From positions 7,504,001 to 7,568,000 of the forward strand of contig NC_088321.1 of the NCBI RefSeq assembly GCF_910592395.1: a DNA stretch of 64,000 nt, written 5' to 3'. The stretch is from Lineus longissimus (Eukaryota; Nemertea; Pilidiophora; Heteronemertea; Lineidae). Positions 22,680 through 34,800 of this stretch are shown here, piece after piece (the stretch's first letter is position 1; every line of letters begins with the position of its first letter). The notes beneath the pieces were generated by a model. The model made no database searches. It was not told the DNA's origin and saw only the letters and a list, made by a program, of their open reading frames with translations. A program made the translations under genes and the position numbers.

Positions 22680-23045
22680 TCAGCGATGGAATTTCCTGGT
22701 TGGACTTAGGAAATTTATGATGAAATGACTAGGGCTGTGGACTTGGGGGGAGGGGCCGGCCGTCCCTTCCCTTACTTCGTTACCTCGAGATGTTTTCCAA
22801 ATGTGCTGGAAGACCCCCAAGGGCAGACGAATTTGGAGTTGGTTCTCGAAGTTGTGTTCCGGCGGAGCATCAGGAGAAGATGAACCACCGGCTTGTGACC
22901 TCTTGACTCGAACTTCATGATGACGGCCCGGTTCTTTGATAGGGTCAGGCCGGCGGAAAACCCCAACACCTTCAGTTTTGCTGGTGTTGCCGCAAAACAT
23001 CGCAGCACAACGCCACCCGACAACCCTTTTCTTCTTCTTCTCCAT
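22680..23045 (-). pseudogene. THAP-domain-like remnant
   Basis: The frame starts MEKKKKRVVGWRCAAMFCGN, then TSKTEGVGVFRRPDP, RVKRSQAGG and PPEHNFE. Spacing resembles a THAP zinc finger: a Cys pair, then F..P.DP, then V.RK...W, then C..HF. The conserved Trp and the Cys of the CxxH pair are missing, so it would not bind zinc normally. THAP domains occur in P-element transposases and host factors. It may be a transposon relic inside an intron of the kinase gene. Assignment is tentative. Confidence 0.4.
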
Positions 23046-23296
23046 AATCTTCAGTTCTTATCATGTATATATTGTGTAAGGTCAGGATGGAATGTCAATG
23101 GTCAATGGCAGTTGTGAATAAATGAATGAGATTTTTTTTTCCGCGGCAATGTAAACCACTGCGACCGCGAAAATGTTCATGTTGTGACGTCGTCAACGAA
23201 AACGTCGTCGGCGTAGCACGATTTCAACGGCATCGAAGCGAGCCGTCCTTGCGGGATTAAAATCATCAATTTCTAGAAAATGTGCATTTCGATTCA

Positions 23297-23822
23297 AAAA
23301 CCTTACCGACTTATGAGAAAGGGACGTAGTCATTTGTCAAAAACAGCTTAAACATTATATGGTGAGATTTTGAAACGAGTTACCCTTTAACCGATTTATG
23401 CTAAAAAAGAAACACTCCTCATTACTTATATTTCATCTCTGTAATGTTAAACGCGGCCCATCTTCGACCTTCATTGCCAAGCATCAGAGGTGAGTTCTTT
23501 TTTAAATTTCTGCATAATAGGCTAGTCAATCTAGCTCATTTTAGGGCTTGACCCACCACAAATTGCAAAAGAAACGATTCCACCTGTATTTATTCAGGAA
23601 TATCCCCCTAAACACCATACTAAAAATCTCAATGAATCCAAATAGGGGAAAGGGGTCAAATATGCTAATTTATGCTAATTAGTAGCCAAATATAGGGAAA
23701 CAATGACTTTTGTCCAAAATCATCCAAATCAGTCAATCGAAAACCTTACCGATTTATGAGAAAGTGACGTAGTCATTTGCCAAAAACAGCTAAAACATTA
23801 TATGGTGAAATTTGACACGAGG
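23297..23822 (+). repeat. Direct repeat of ~85 bp flanking a duplicated block
   Basis: The segment with CCTTACCGACTTATGAGAAA and AACATTATATGGTGA occurs at 23297-23382 and again at 23738-23822. Between them, 23521-23737 is a block also found at 27378-27597. Confidence 0.75.
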
Positions 23823-23941
23823 TACATTGCAAAGTTTTTGACTTGGCTAAGCCAGAATATTAAGTTATGACAAAAACTTAAGAATCTTTGAAAAACCGGG
23901 CCCTGCATGCATTATTCACTGTTGGCTGAGAAGATATGTAC

Positions 23942-24007
23942 CTGCATTTCCACGGTCGGCTGAAGAGGTGCCAGCTTTTCCACTGCGGTCTGAAGTGATA
24001 CCAGCGA
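23942..24007 (-). CDS. Candidate Ser-rich tail mini-exon of the kinase gene
   Basis: The 66 bp segment is bounded by a CATTTCAG acceptor and a GCAG|GTACAT donor. With the phase left by the donor at 28629 it reads (L)AGITSDRSGKAGTSSADRGN and AG, open and Ser/Gly-rich. Both the flanking splice sites and the phase (1 in, 1 out) match the small segments in the 9.5-11.1 kb triplication, which supports it as a homologous exon. No RNA evidence is available, so this is an inference. Confidence 0.45.
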
Positions 24008-24009
24008 CT

Positions 24010-24745
24010 GAAATGCAAAGCAAGTGAACATCATACCAGTTTGTATTTTTCTATGGTTTAAATAATGGAGAAGCACGATTCACTCATAAATACTTTACAA
24101 AATCAAGTGGATAATCCGTATGATGGAATCAGATATTAATTTGATAACGAAATAATTTTCAATTTGGGAACGGAGATTTCAGCGTGAATGTTGTAATGTT
24201 GAGGCAACTGTGTAAAGCATGCTGAAAGTCTACATTTGATGGACAATTGAAAAGAAAATACTTTAATATTTGTTAACAGTGGCTTCAGGGCCACGTCAAA
24301 ACAGAGTATACAGAGGGTCAGCAGTCGATATCGGTAACATAATAAATATGGGAAATCCCAACCATCGCAGGGCAGTTATATTTAAAAGTTACCACCCTTC
24401 GTCAGTGCTGCAAAATCCGCGTCGAGTGCGAAATATACAACGTTTACCTAAATATGGTGAAATATGAAGACTATCCACAGTGGCCTACTGGACTTTGCGC
24501 AAAGAAAGCAACCAACGTAACGGTCCCTAGGTATTTTTATTTTCCTTAGACAATACAAAGCCTGGTCATCCTAGGGTCGTGGTTACATAGGAAGTTATCA
24601 TTGCAAAAGAAGGCCAAACGCAAGCTTGGGTAAAGCAGCACACATAAGTCGAGCACATACAAGCCATGACACAAAACACATTCGGTTTTATAATATGGAT
24701 TGGCAGTCAACTTAGCGAAGGCATACATTTTTAGTTGCAGGTGAT
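24010..24745. other. No supported gene
   Basis: Intron-like AT-rich sequence to the right of the mini-exon. A short plus-strand frame near 24270-24467 has no recognisable domain. Confidence 0.5.
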
Positions 24746-24748
24746 TCA

Positions 24749-25095
24749 CTGCCAGTTAAAGGGACTATTATTTTGTCACATTAGGTACAGTTTGGAATAT
24801 GAATGTAGCCAAGTTCATGGGGATGGATAGGTGACGCCAGCATCTAACCGAGCATATTATTTGCCTTGGCCATAGAGGGCGCTACCAGTGCAAATCACCG
24901 GCAGTTAAAGGGACTAGCATTTGACATAAGGGTAGTTTGGAATATCAATTTCGCCTGGTTCATGGGGATCGATAAGAGGCGCCAGCATCTTACTAAGCAT
25001 ACATTTGCCGCTAGAGGGGCTAAAGTGCAAATCACTGGGACTATTATCTTGCGACATGGGGATGGATAGCTGGCGCCAGCGTGGCAGATGGACCA
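24749..25095 (+). repeat. Tandem repeat, ~130-150 bp period, 2.5 copies
   Basis: CAGTTAAAGGGACTA starts at 24753 and 24902, and a shorter GGGACTATTAT follows at about 25037. Each unit also has CATGGGGATSGATA and GCGCCAGC landmarks. Confidence 0.75.
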
Positions 25096-25508
25096 CACCA
25101 AAGAGTACATCTCAAGATAAACCATAACAGAAGCACTACACTGTCAACTGGAGGTATTCTGTGGCCGTGTTAGCCCCTGGTTTAATTTATACTAGGAACA
25201 GAACCTGAAGCGGTCAAATATAATGGTCGCTCCCCATTGCGCTTGTTGCGTTGCGTTGCTTTCTTTGCGCAAAGTCCAGTAAGCCTTTCATCAAATGCAA
25301 AATGGCCAAGCGTGAGATGTTATGTCTGGTACTCTCATCAGTGAGTGAAAGTCGATAAATGAGCGACAGTGAACATGGCCAGGCTTTGGGAATTCACGAC
25401 AATACAGTGCAGTGCAGACCATTTATTTACTCAAGAAAAATCTAATTTAGAAAATGTAAAAACAGCACATAACAGCTTATCTGAAAGAAGGAAAGGAAAG
25501 AATTCGAA

Positions 25509-25607
25509 TTATGTCAAGAAGTTACATTTAGCGTATTTTATTAAAATAGGTATAATTAGCGTATTTTATCAAAATACGCAAAATAGAACTTCTTGACATG
25601 ATCATTC
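25509..25607. repeat. Hairpin/MITE-like inverted repeat
   Basis: TGTCAAGAAGTT at the left is inverted as AACTTCTTGACA at the right. Inside, GCGTATTTTATCAAAATACG is itself palindromic. The whole is about 98 bp. Confidence 0.65.
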
Positions 25608-25614
25608 TGGTTCT

Positions 25615-26355
25615 TTTCTCCTTTTCCACTGTTTCGATCGGCGTCGCCTAGCGGTCTCGGGTATCCAAAACGACTCATTTTAAGCTTTGGAGAACTTTTG
25701 ATTTGTAAAATTTGGATGAAATTCGAAGCAACCTAACGTGTATACTATGTTGTATGTGTAAAGTGTGTAGTAAATATCTAACTGTCACTGGCTCATCTAT
25801 TGTGAATCTCAATTCAATGAGTTACTATAGAGTACACAATGAAATATAATGATTCATTAGCCCAGCGCATGATCCATACATAACCTCCAGAAAGCTCTCC
25901 ACTGGTTGCAGTGGTTGATAGGGTGAGGGACGAGGCCGGTCCACTGCGTCCGCACTGTAAGTATATTATGCTCGGGTTGCTCAGGAAGGACTCACTGGGG
26001 CATATCTCTTTGCTTTTGCTTTCGGCATGGTCCAGCCGGGTTTCCAGCAGTTGAAATGGCTGAAACCTCGTGTGTGAATATAACGGTAAATGACTGCACC
26101 CTCTCTTCCACCAGGTCTGCTGACTGAGCATGCACAGAGGGAAAAACCATCGTGGCGCACTGAATAACCACAGGTGGCCAATAATTTTTATTTTTGATTA
26201 ATTCCTTTCTGTAACAAAATCAAGAAGAATTTACACCAAGGCGTCCAAAATATACCACGGGATAGAATAATTCCGACCAATTACAACTCATTGACCGATT
26301 TAAAGGGAAACGGTATTAGCCAATATGCATCGTAGTCAGACAGGGGGGTGGGCGG
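25615..26355. other. No supported gene; one weak exon-like segment
   Basis: On the minus strand 25954-25885 has a TTACAG acceptor and a GGAG|GTTATG donor, and reads CGRSGPASSLTLSTTATSGE then LSG. The phase does not fit the kinase gene as modelled, so I do not call it an exon. Nothing else was recognised. Confidence 0.4.
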
Positions 26356-26357
26356 AA

Positions 26358-27372
26358 ATGAAAATACTACCGTTTTAAGTTGAACAACTTTTTAAATGTA
26401 GATTTGCCGTGATTGCCGTGGCCAAAATGGCGTGTATTACTTTATTTCAAACAAAACATCACAAAGGAAGTGTTGATGATAGCTGGCTTTCTTAATCATC
26501 GTTTGCAAGGAACGATTGTATACCTTCGTTCACCTGGTTGCAAATCTCAAATAGAGTCTTACAAAAGTATTTATTGATATGTTATTAAATTTTTACACAT
26601 GTACAAGTCATGTACATTCTTCAAGAATCTTGAAAAAATCTGAACCAAATAATCTTACAAGAATCTTGTAACCCATGTACATGTTCATGTACACAGTAAC
26701 GAATACGATCTTCACTAAGAATCTTTTAAAAAGAATCGTATCTGGATTTTTGACATGGACACTTACACTGTTGAAATATTTCAAAATCGTTTTTTTCTGA
26801 AAGCATGTACTCAGACAAAAGTGTCTAGTGTTGGCATTATAAAAATCTAAACGGACCATTATAGGTCACAGAACCCCAATATCCCCAATCCTCGAAGATC
26901 CAGAGTCAGTTGTATTCTCCTCCCCTTACTGACACTGGAATAAATCGATTGTATTTGCGGGGAGAGGCAGACAAATCTGATCCGCCCAAGGAAAACGGCT
27001 TCTACATCATTCCTTGAAACTCAGTCACTATTGAAAACAATCGCCGTATCTAAAACGTGCTCTTAATCATTGGCTGAAATTTCAAAAGCATGGGACGCAT
27101 GTGCGGAATTTTTTGATATTACACGAATATTTTGATATTACACGACAATTTTTGTAAGCAGCAAGCATCTTCCCCGCCTTCGGCCCGGGATCGATAAAAA
27201 GTAGATAAATGCTCAGAAAAGAACAATATGACTTCTTGAGTAACTAAACAGCAGTTGGTATTCACTGTGTTCATTTGAAATGTGGTTTTGAGACACGGAT
27301 GGTACACATTTATCATCGAACGGCGGGTGTGTTGTGATATCAGTAAACAGCCGGCAATTCCGCTGGAAGCTT
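26358..27372. repeat. ~1 kb duplicated segment, copy 2
   Basis: Same-orientation copy of 11095-12083, starting GAAATGAAAATACTACCG and ending CCGGCAATTCCGCTGGAAGC. It abuts the second duplicated block within six bases. Confidence 0.8.
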
Positions 27373-27377
27373 GTGTA

Positions 27378-27597
27378 GGCCAGTCAATCTAGCTCATTTT
27401 AGGGCTTGACCCACCACAAATTGCAAAAGAAACGATTCTACCTTTATTCATTCAGGAATAACCCCCTAAACACCATACTAAAAATGTCAATGAATCCAAA
27501 TAGGGGAAAGGGGTCAAATATGCTAATTTATGCTCATTAGTAGCCAAATATAGGGAAACAATGACTTTTGTCCAAAATCATCCAAATTAGTCAATCA
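27378..27597. repeat. ~220 bp duplicated block, copy 2
   Basis: From CCAGTCAATCTAGCTCATTT to CCAAATTAGTCAATC it matches 23521-23737 with a few substitutions. Confidence 0.85.
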
Positions 27598-27599
27598 AG

Positions 27600-28570
27600 G
27601 TGTCTAATCATATGTTTTCAGTATCGAGGAAATCAATGAAACCATTCTTGACAAGAAAAAAAATGATGCATCAGAGAGTAAGACAAGGGTGTATATCAGA
27701 GACGTCCAGCAAGGTCTTAGTTAATACCTTCATGTTCACGACAAGCCTACGCTGAACAGACCTATCAAAGGTGAGCATCTGATGAAGACTGGCTAGTCCT
27801 CGCCTGCAAAAGAAGTCAGACAACCAGACATCTGGGATTTTTTGGCAGGAATCGTTTATTTAGTACGTAATGTGGTCTGTCTTACTCTCTGTAAATGGAA
27901 GTTTATCAGCCACGGACCCTACATTGCCCTATGTACAAAAATAGTGATCTACAGTTCCAAGACAAATATAATAATGTCAATCACAGGAGACGATTTCGGC
28001 CCCAAATCCCGCCCATTAGTACAAGAATAACCAAGATCGAGGCATGTGAAGTCGTATATCAAGTCCTCGACCACCCGTTTTGGCCAGAACCCAAATATAG
28101 ATTTAATAAGAACTTCAACTAGCTACTGGTTAGATAGACTAGCACTTGGTTCTTGTTTTGAATATAGGGGGCTTTTTGTAATTTAGTTTGCTCTTATTCA
28201 TTAACCGTTGAACTTATTGAATTACTTCTGCCTGAATTGTTTTATGACAAACCCATGCTAAAAATTCCCCGCAAACAAAATGTGTTAATCGGGCTAATTT
28301 GATGAAATTAAAGGCGACCGACTGCCCATCTACGTGATCAATTAACATTAGAAAAATAGAGAATATATATAAGTATTTGCATACGTTTGCCCTTTCACAA
28401 AAATTAAGTAGATCCCTAACTATAGCACAGTCTTTCATAAGCATCTAAAACCAGTACATTACAGCTCGTTGTTTAAGAATATAAATCTTAAAAGGGAACG
28501 ATGCAATAATAATCCCTACTCTTTCTTTCTGGCACTAATTTGGTTCACGTTGCCACTTTACCTAATCATA
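27600..28570. other. No supported gene
   Basis: Short unconvincing frames only. Lies just downstream of the last kinase exon, so it may include its 3' UTR if the stop at 28574 is used, but I see no clear AATAAA in the expected place. Confidence 0.4.
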
Positions 28571-28573
28571 CCA

Positions 28574-28841
28574 TCAGGCTTGTGCTTGGCATGAGACAAC
28601 CTTAGTTTTAACATTATACAGTAACTTACGCAACTTATCTTTGAGAAGGTCTTCTGCTGTGGGACGTTTGGCTGGGTCGACGATGAAGGTCAGAGCGAGG
28701 AAAGCTTTCACATCACTAGGAACATCGTCAGCAATAGGAGGGGTATTACCCATCCCAATAGGATATATTACCGTTTTAGGATCATACCCATTCCATGGAC
28801 GTTTTCCCGTAGTCATTTCCAACACAACACATCCAGTGCTC
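28574..28841 (-). CDS. Kinase gene exon g: C-lobe, possible alternative 3' end
   Basis: The exon starts after CCATAG and encodes STGCVVLEMTTGKRPWNGYD, then PKTVIYPIGMGNTPPIADD and a C-lobe end containing DPAKRPTAEDLLKDKL. This covers kinase subdomains IX to XI with the conserved Arg of KRP. Read straight through, it ends at a stop at 28574-28576 after RKLLYNVKTKVVSCQAQA. A strong donor, TTGC|GTAAGT, lies just after KDKL, so the exon may instead end at 28630 in phase 1 and join the small tail exons near 24.0 kb. Both ends are possible; the donor looks good enough to prefer splicing. Confidence 0.85.
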
Positions 28842-31800
28842 CTATGGATGAGATATATAATATACTTGTATTATCAAGTGACTTCTTCCACATACAATAA
28901 CATCTATCTTATTGCCATACCGCTAAGAGAGAGTTGTGTCCCTTTGCGATTAAATGAAATTTCTCGACACATCCCACAATGGTGTCTGTCACCAGTTAGA
29001 AGAAGTTAGCGATGCTGATTTTCAGAGCCCATCTCAATTTTATCCACAAAATGTTATGTTTTGTATTGGACCGCTAAACTGTTACAGCCACCCCAGAATA
29101 GACATGGCATAATAGACATACCAGAATTATGAGTGGCTGTTGAATTTGAGGGGCTAAGGAAATTGAAATAGCAGTTAGGCAAGGATTCCTGTTGTCGCTA
29201 CTTCTGGCTATCGCCGCCATTTTCTGGTGCCTCATGTCAAAGTCATATCCGCCGTAGCTAGATTTACGAGTTGCTCCTAGATTTCGCTGGATAGTTTTTC
29301 TGTAAACAGAGTTTCGCAAAAAAACGCAAATCTGCGCATGATCTTGTTGATTTCATGAATAAACTCTCAATTTGGTAGCGGGTTGGCCACATGTTTATAT
29401 GCTGTACTTTTGACCACGTGGCGGCAAAGCTAAATTGACGCCGTTGTACATACTGTATTTCCATGTCATAGTTTAATTGATGAGTCTCGAGGGGCGATTT
29501 TTGCCTTATTGTTTACCCCATTTAATAATTAGACAAAAGATTCAGACAAATTCTTGTAACCCGCACCCAGTGTGATCAATTTAAACCACCACGTGCCGTG
29601 CTGACGGCCCAACAGCATTAAGTCTTTCTGTCCGCCAATCACAAACGCAATATTCAGTACCTAACTTTAGCGTTTGCAACGCTTTCGAACGACGAACGAC
29701 GAAGTTTTATGGTGTTGATATCAAGTCCTACACTGGACGAATTTGATAACGCAACACTCGCTAATCGGCTTTCATACTTAATTAGTTGCAAGAAAAAAAC
29801 TCTTGAAAACTTTGGAAAAAGAACCATTATTAATGAACTACACTCTTCTTACTTCGTCGTTGCTCTTCTTAATCGTTTCGAAACCCGCTTATAATTCCTG
29901 GTCGTCATGAACAGAACTCAGACGAGGAATAGCGAAATGTCACCCGGTCTCCACACGATGGTCGTATGGGTCAATTCCATGTGCATCCAACAAGAAAACA
30001 ATTTTTTATAGTATGATTAAACTCCAGATAAACAAGAATACGAAACGCACATTAGATGGACTTTGATCACATGACAATATCAATTGCATAATAGCAAACA
30101 TAATCCATGCTTGATAATAGTCACGGTGATTTCTTTGGGGCGCACACAGGCTGTGCATTAAACACAACTTTAATTTCATTCGGAAAATTGACAATATCAA
30201 TTGAAAAGCTGCCGATTTGTATATCGGGTTATTCCAAAAAAAACCTGCCCCCTTTGAATTTCAAAATAGGCGGACAAACAAAAATATGCTCAAATAATGT
30301 AATTGCGGACATCTCAAATGCCTGGTCCAAAAAATATTGTGTTAATTTTAATCAGAGTACGTAACTATGCATGCTGGTGCATATTCAGTATCAGAGAACG
30401 ATCCAAAAAAATATAACAAAAACAAATGGGCGATGGCTCAACTGTCGTCAATAACAGGAATATGGCTACCGATATGGTTACAGAGAGATCGACCCGTTGA
30501 CCATGGAAATTAGGTCAAGGTCAAAATCGTCAACCGATATGTTTAGCTTGATCAGATGGCATATTCAAAGAACATACAGTTAATGCAGTTAACACTTGAA
30601 AGGTCGGTCACGTTGACCTATTTTTTTGTTAGCATTTAGAGATGCCTAATGATTATGTGTGAAAACCCTGAACTTGGAAAAGTCGACAACAAATAATGAC
30701 AAAACATGCCACCAGTGGTTGCATTTTAGAGAGTGGCCTCTGTTACCTAAGATAACATCAAGGTCAAAATGCTTCTAGAGCGCCGTGATTGGTTTTTTCA
30801 GATAAATTGATGACATGCATTATTTAAAGGTCACAAAGTGAAGATGTCTTGCTATATGAACCTTTCATATGATTTTATGTCTTTCGACCTACATAAACCA
30901 AAAAAGTCGGTCACACTTGCCAAAATCTTTCGTTACAGACAGAAGCCTCGTTCTGTAGTAAAGCCATAAAAACTCGAATGCTCAAAATAAGAAGGATTTT
31001 GTATGTTATTTGATATGTTATCAGGCTCAACGTTCATTAGATTGTTCGGCAGAAAAAGCTTTAATTCATGACACCACAAGAACTACATTCTGACTGCACA
31101 TATGGCAGCCCTACTCGACAATGACCCGCGTGTACTGCGATCGACGCTGATTTTTTAATAAGAATTTCCAAGGAGGCCATTTATACCCCCGAAAAACCGG
31201 CACCAGAATTTGAATGTGACCCGACTGAGCTAAAATTATGCTATCTATGAAGCAATTGGATGGACTTTGATCTCTGTGACCTTTAAAGGGGGACTATGGG
31301 CAGGAGCAGAGGGGCTAATTTGGCCATCTTCAAGTGACTAATATTCACTGCAAGGGACCTGGGTCGTGTCAGATTCAGCAATTAACATATTCCTTGTATA
31401 AGCGTGAATCATTTCGACTTACTGTGAGATGTGAGAGACCCCTATTGGCGAATTTGTGTAACTTTATCTTGCCTGCCTAGCTGCTTCCTATATTGTCCCT
31501 TTAAAGGCAGGTTAAGTCGAAAACCCACGTGATAAGTGATGTGCTATAATCGGATATACCAACAACAGCATTTGGTCGTTCTAACTATAACTCTTAGTTT
31601 ACATGTAACATAACGGATTTTCTAGACGACAGCGTGAGACCATAAAGTCGTCCATCCATCCCAACGGTTACGACGTGGGGAAGGATGACGAAAACTACAA
31701 AGGACGGACGACGGACACCACGGTATCGTTAGCTCCCCTCGGGAGAGCTATTAAACGAAGTATATATTTTTGAGTCTTACCATATATCAGTCTTGAGACC

Positions 31801-34800
31801 ATATCCCTTTGTTTTTTCGTCGATGCGGTAACCAGTCGCTGCTTCCGGTGATAGGTAGTTATTTGTACCTGCTCCAGCCGTTGTTGCTCCATGGGACAAG
31901 AGACTGGTACTAAGCTCTTTGGCGATTCCAAAGTCCATCAATTTAATACGGTCGTTCGAGCCGAGAAGGATGTTGTGAGCTAAGGAAATAATAAGGTACT
32001 GCGATGATACAATCAGATGTCATAAAACATATCCGAATTTGTGATAGAAGGACTGGTTACTTTCAAGCATGGTACATATGGAGCCCCCATTCCCCTTTAC
32101 GGAGACAATTGAACGATTACCGCCCATAAGTCCGAAGGTCCTTTCGTCCGAATGTCCACAATTCTGAAGGTCTATAAGTCCAAAGGTCTATAAGTCCGAA
32201 GGTCCAGAAGTCCGAAAACAAAATTTTGAAACTGATGATCTTTGGACTATTAAACCAGTGAAAAAATCTTACATGTATTAAAGGTTCAATAGTAGTGCCA
32301 AATAATGCATAGGATGGCGGCTGAAACTGTAGAAAAAAGTAACACAACACGTACCTAGGCTAGATATTGAAATGATACATGTATGTTTGTTATTTAATTA
32401 TTCACTTGTTTAAACAAATCACAATTACTGTCGCAGTAACCGAAATCCAAAATAAACGTTAACTATGAACTGTACGTGTGTTTCTAATCATGCATCAACG
32501 AATTACGCATATAGACATCTTATAGGGACAATTAATACTTGTCAATTGCGCATGGGTCCGCACATAAAATGGTTTGTTGGGGAACAGCGGCGCAAGAAAA
32601 TAACACAAGAGATTTATGCGCACGCCAGGCGCAATGTGGTAGTATGAATTGACTCTTGGCTGACCTTGTGCACATATTTCCACATCCGTTTTCGGTGTGC
32701 CAAGAAATTTCAAAACCTCCCTGGTTAAAAAGAAAAAGAAAAAATCAATATGTGCGTAGCGGTTTTTCACGCAAACCAAGCGGACCGAAGGGAATTCCCA
32801 GGTCATCTCAAGTTGAACACCCTTTCATTGGTATTTTGCGCATCTAGCGGAACGTCATTACCGACTTTAGACAGCGAACTCTTTCACTACATAGACAATT
32901 GCATTCCAGTACTGATGGATGTAACGTACACCATCGGCATTGTACTTGGCCTTCAGGCGCCTTATGTGAATCTCCAATCTAGCTGGGGGATCCTCACCGT
33001 TATAGGCGGCATCGGCTGCTGATTCCATGACGGCTTGCTCGTCTTTCATCTTGCGAATGAAGTACCAGAGGGTTGGATGCGCCCTTCCGATCTTTTTGTT
33101 CCATTTATTGTGAAACCCAGGAAAAAAAAGGAAGAATATGAATTTTGTCTGTCCAGGTACATGGACTTAGGTTTCCTTGCTCTTATCGTTCTCCTTTACA
33201 AGTTAAAAGACAACGTTTTACAATAATAATGCACGTGTCTTCCATGTGATTATTTGTGCGTGTGTCGCTGTCTGGATTGAAGACGTTCCACAATGCTGGT
33301 GGGAAGTTTCCATCCTTCCAGCCTTTCCGGCTACTCATCTTTAATCTCTCCATCCGACGGTACTGAACAGCCATCCAAGATTCTGTATTCTACGCCAAAG
33401 ACCCTGGCATAAGTGGAAATAACATGCTTATAACTGTGCAACGCGAAATTCCGTTTCAAAGGCGAGAAGTAGACCGTTCTCGAAATCAGTAATAACCAAC
33501 TGCGGGGCTAGGCGGTGGTGTACCACCTCGCATACTTTCCGTCTTACGTGCTGGGAAGCACTTGTCTGTTCTTGCCGATTGTCTTCCCCATTACAAAGCA
33601 TCAAACCAATGGAAGCACCCTGCCATGGTACATTCCGTGAATGGTCACAAGTTGCGTGTACGGCTGCGGACAACTCTTAAATGTCCCATCTAAATAGATA
33701 GTGCGACATATCTGCAGCTTACGGCAATTACCATCGGTCGCATAAATCAGAATTCCCCACTTGTTGTCAATATGGCTCAAGAATCGTTCGCTGTTCCACG
33801 TCCTTCTCCATTCCTATTTCATGAAGACTTCATCGTTATCATGTGGAACTGGTGGTACCATCTCTGACCTAACACGGAACAGCGACGTCCGTACTGCCTC
33901 GAATTCTGGAATTGCTCCTGGATCTTGAATGGCCATGATTGTCAACTTTTCATCATAAATGCGCTTGTTTGGCTTGGAAGGGTCATTCCTTACTACTTCT
34001 TATTAGGTCTTCTTCAGGATGATGTTGGCGTTCGGATTCCTAAAAAGATGAGTCCCTTTGTTGAAATGTCCAATTTAAAGGGGCAGTGATCGATTCAGTG
34101 GAGTTTGTTTACTAAACTATAGGGAGCTAACGGTGGGTTGGTGAACAGAGGGCAATGCACGTGAACCAGATCAGGGTTGGAACAGCAAAATACCAGTCTA
34201 ACACCTCGTTGCAATCATCCCTGGATGTGTGGCTCCCTACGCTGATAATTTCAGCGCACTTGATTGTGGAGGACTACAGTGCTCCTTCAACTTAAAGGCG
34301 GTATTACAGAGTTTCTCGCCCATTCAATATTCAAATAGGAGATTACAATTACGCCTAAATAAATCACTTACAAGTAATATTTAATAGTATTTCAATTTCA
34401 GGATTGGGTGTCTCTAAATCGAATGAGTTGGTTTGCAGTACCGCTCGATATGGGCCCCTCCAGCATCGCCAGTATCTTTTCCGTGGCATTCTTGTTACGA
34501 TGGTAATGGAAATCATTGAAAATTATCATTTCTGAGCCCTTCCTCCGCCCTCTTGTCACGCACGCCGTGCTAAAAAATGACTACCTGCACAGAAAATCGC
34601 GTGATGCTGGGTCAGTGTGATTTGCAGAATCAGATTTTCACTTAGGCTGTATTTCATGTTTCCGCGTTGGAATATTGATGTGACATAGACGGGTTACTAA
34701 CAATAACATACATGTACACGCGTTTAAAATGGGATTTCGGACTTTTGGACCTTCGGAGTTGTGGACCCTTTTTCATTACTTTCGGACTTATGGTCTTTCG

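Noticed and set aside
25885-25954. Additional Ser-rich mini-exon of the kinase gene
   Set aside because: Splice signals are fair but its phases (0 in, 1 out) do not fit the neighbouring exons as modelled.
32495-32806. Minus-strand frame with FLGTPKTDVEICAQG as an extra kinase exon
   Set aside because: It lies within the Mutator-like element and kinase exons e and f already join perfectly without it.
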